Origin: a bacterium
Lineage (GTDB): Bacteria > JAMCPX01
DNA: 6,399 bases
Reading direction: 5' to 3'
Assembly (NCBI GenBank): GCA_021815065.1
Contig: JAKAHI010000083.1
Coordinates: 1-6,399 of the forward strand
Shown piece by piece: positions 5,298-6,399 of the stretch (position 1 is its first letter; each line of letters begins with the position of its first letter). The notes below the pieces were generated by a model that was given only the letters and a program-made list of their open reading frames with translations, was not told where the DNA came from and did not search any database. The position numbers and the translations under genes are program-made.

Positions 5298-6399
5298 ATG
5301 GACGTAAAAAAACGGATACTATCACTGACCATAGTTGCTACAACGTTGATCGGGCTGTTGTTTGTATCTTCACCCACCTTTGCTGCTCTTCTTGATGCTT
5401 CAAGCGTAAAATTAGGAGGCTATTACAGGGTACGGCAGATATACTACCATAATATTGAATTGAAAAATTCTGAGAATACCTCTTACTTCGATCAAAGGTT
5501 CCGCCTTGAACCCCAGCTCAATATCAATGAAGACATAACGATCAAAACACAGATCGATATGCTGGATGACGTGTTTTGGGGGGACAATGTGGACAGCGGC
5601 AATGCCATACAAACGGGTAATCCATCGAACAACTCCGCGTATTATCCCTATGGTGCAACGACACCGGACGGAACAGGGCTTCTGAATATTAATGTCAAAC
5701 GGGTCTGGCTTGAGTATCATTCGCCGGTGGGAAATTTCCTGATAGGCCGTGCACCGTTTGGTTTCGGGCTTGGCGTGCAGTATAACGACGGAGACGGGTT
5801 TGCGAACGAGTGGGGCGATGCTTACTACGGCAATACAGCGGATCAAATACAGTTTGCTACCATGCCTATGGGCAAGGACGAGCCGCTCGTTACCGTGCTT
5901 GAATACGCCAAGAGGAAAGGCAATGACCCGAACAATCCTTATGATGACGAGGACTGGTACATGTTTATCCCGGGCTATCAAACGGAAAAGGTAACAGCAT
6001 TTTTGGATTTACTGCACATAGAGCAGAACCTGTTTAAAAAGAACATCAACTATGCAGAGCTCTATGCGGATATAAAGCCTATTAAAGGCCTTAAACTACT
6101 CGTTGATTATTTCTATCTTAGCGGGTCTTTAATGCCGTTTACCGCATCAAGCGCTGCAGCACAGGCCATGCAGGCAGCTATAGGTACAAACAAGCTGAAG
6201 GTTGTAGATGCGCAGGGCGGCGTAGTCAGGGGCGAGTATAACATGAGTCCGCTGGATTACAGTCTGGAGATTGGTTTTTCTCCGGCAAACGGAACAGCAG
6301 CAAATCAGATCCAGTCTTACCCGTTCAGCAATGATTACAACTCAAGCCTTATACTGTTTAACAACACGGGACTTGCAGCGCCTAATTCAATGCCAAACC
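5298..6399 (+). CDS. Outer-membrane porin-like beta-barrel protein, N-terminal part (3' end outside window)
   Basis: The frame from the ATG at 5298 stays open for 367 codons to the window edge, so the C-terminus is missing. The first 29 residues are a clear Sec signal peptide: charged MDVKKR, a hydrophobic core LTIVATTLIGLLFV, and a probable cleavage after TFA (27-29). The mature part has no helical membrane segment. It shows the alternating polar/aromatic strands, Tyr/Asn/Asp-rich turns and Gly content of an outer-membrane barrel, for example VKLGGYYRVRQIYY, FDQRFRLEPQLNINEDITIKTQIDM, VKRVWLEYHSPVGNFLIGR and INYAELYADIKPIKGLKLLVDYFYLSG. The style recalls alginate-export-like and related porins of Desulfobacterota, where such proteins are often annotated as hypothetical. 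The likely job is passage of small anionic or hydrophobic substrates through the outer membrane. It lies 113 bases after the acyl-CoA ligase with its own promoter-like site. Family name and substrate are uncertain. Confidence 0.82.
   Translation, partial: MDVKKRILSLTIVATTLIGLLFVSSPTFAALLDASSVKLGGYYRVRQIYYHNIELKNSENTSYFDQRFRLEPQLNINEDITIKTQIDMLDDVFWGDNVDSGNAIQTGNPSNNSAYYPYGATTPDGTGLLNINVKRVWLEYHSPVGNFLIGRAPFGFGLGVQYNDGDGFANEWGDAYYGNTADQIQFATMPMGKDEPLVTVLEYAKRKGNDPNNPYDDEDWYMFIPGYQTEKVTAFLDLLHIEQNLFKKNINYAELYADIKPIKGLKLLVDYFYLSGSLMPFTASSAAAQAMQAAIGTNKLKVVDAQGGVVRGEYNMSPLDYSLEIGFSPANGTAANQIQSYPFSNDYNSSLILFNNTGLAAPNSMPN

Noticed and set aside
5412..5981. A 189-codon open frame on the - strand opposite the porin gene
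   Set aside because: It lies wholly antisense to a gene with a signal peptide, strong ribosome binding site and barrel-like strands, and its translation resembles no protein domain I know.
1..6399. Signs of mobile DNA, CRISPR arrays, phage genes or RNA genes
   Set aside because: No transposase, integrase, terminal repeats, spaced direct repeats, tRNA cloverleaf or rRNA sequence was seen. All genes have similar base composition and consistent orientation.

Overview
The window looks like a chromosomal segment of a Gram-negative, probably anaerobic fatty-acid-metabolising bacterium. Its GC content is moderate (mid-40s percent by eye). The Gram-negative call rests on a Sec-type signal peptide followed by a beta-barrel-like outer-membrane protein. 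Gene content and protein style resemble Desulfobacterota (former Deltaproteobacteria), for example the Syntrophales/Smithella type, but that placement is inference. All six genes lie on the + strand; the first and last are cut by the window edges. I see no rRNA, tRNA, CRISPR array, insertion sequence or integrase.

Region 1 (1-1618) is a tight two-gene unit. It holds the C-terminal part of a TPR-repeat protein, then 11 bases later an ExeA/MshM-type AAA+ ATPase of the kind found with type II secretion and type IV pilus systems. Both proteins end in long, charged, Pro/Lys/Glu/Gln-rich tails that carry a similar short hydrophobic motif (LDSLLK and IDSILDKL). An inverted repeat that may act as a terminator follows the stop.

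Region 2 (1619-1897) is a 279-base regulatory gap. It has a sigma70-like promoter, a 22-bp palindrome at the expected transcription start (arms 1723-1732 and 1735-1744), a leader of roughly 175 bases, and a hairpin just ahead of the ribosome binding site.

Region 3 (1898-6399) is a four-gene run on one theme: movement, activation and oxidation of carboxylic acids. In order it encodes a 3-hydroxyacyl-CoA (3-hydroxybutyryl-CoA) dehydrogenase, a SatP/GPR1/YaaH-type six-helix monocarboxylate transporter, an AlkK/FadD-like acyl-CoA synthetase, and the first 367 codons of an outer-membrane porin-like protein. A working model is that the porin passes the substrate through the outer membrane, the SatP-like protein carries it (or exports acetate) across the inner membrane, the ligase forms the acyl-CoA, and the dehydrogenase acts at the beta-oxidation stage. 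The gaps between these genes (111, 83 and 113 bases) are wider than in a tightly packed operon. Each contains a recognisable element: a hairpin, a perfect A/T-only inverted repeat, and a promoter with a small palindrome. The genes may therefore be partly independently controlled.

I find no plainly new multi-gene system. The most interesting points are the palindrome at the dehydrogenase promoter, the A/T inverted repeat in front of the ligase, the pairing of an acetate-type transporter with a ligase whose acyl pocket looks open to longer acids, and the shared tail motif of the TPR/ATPase pair.
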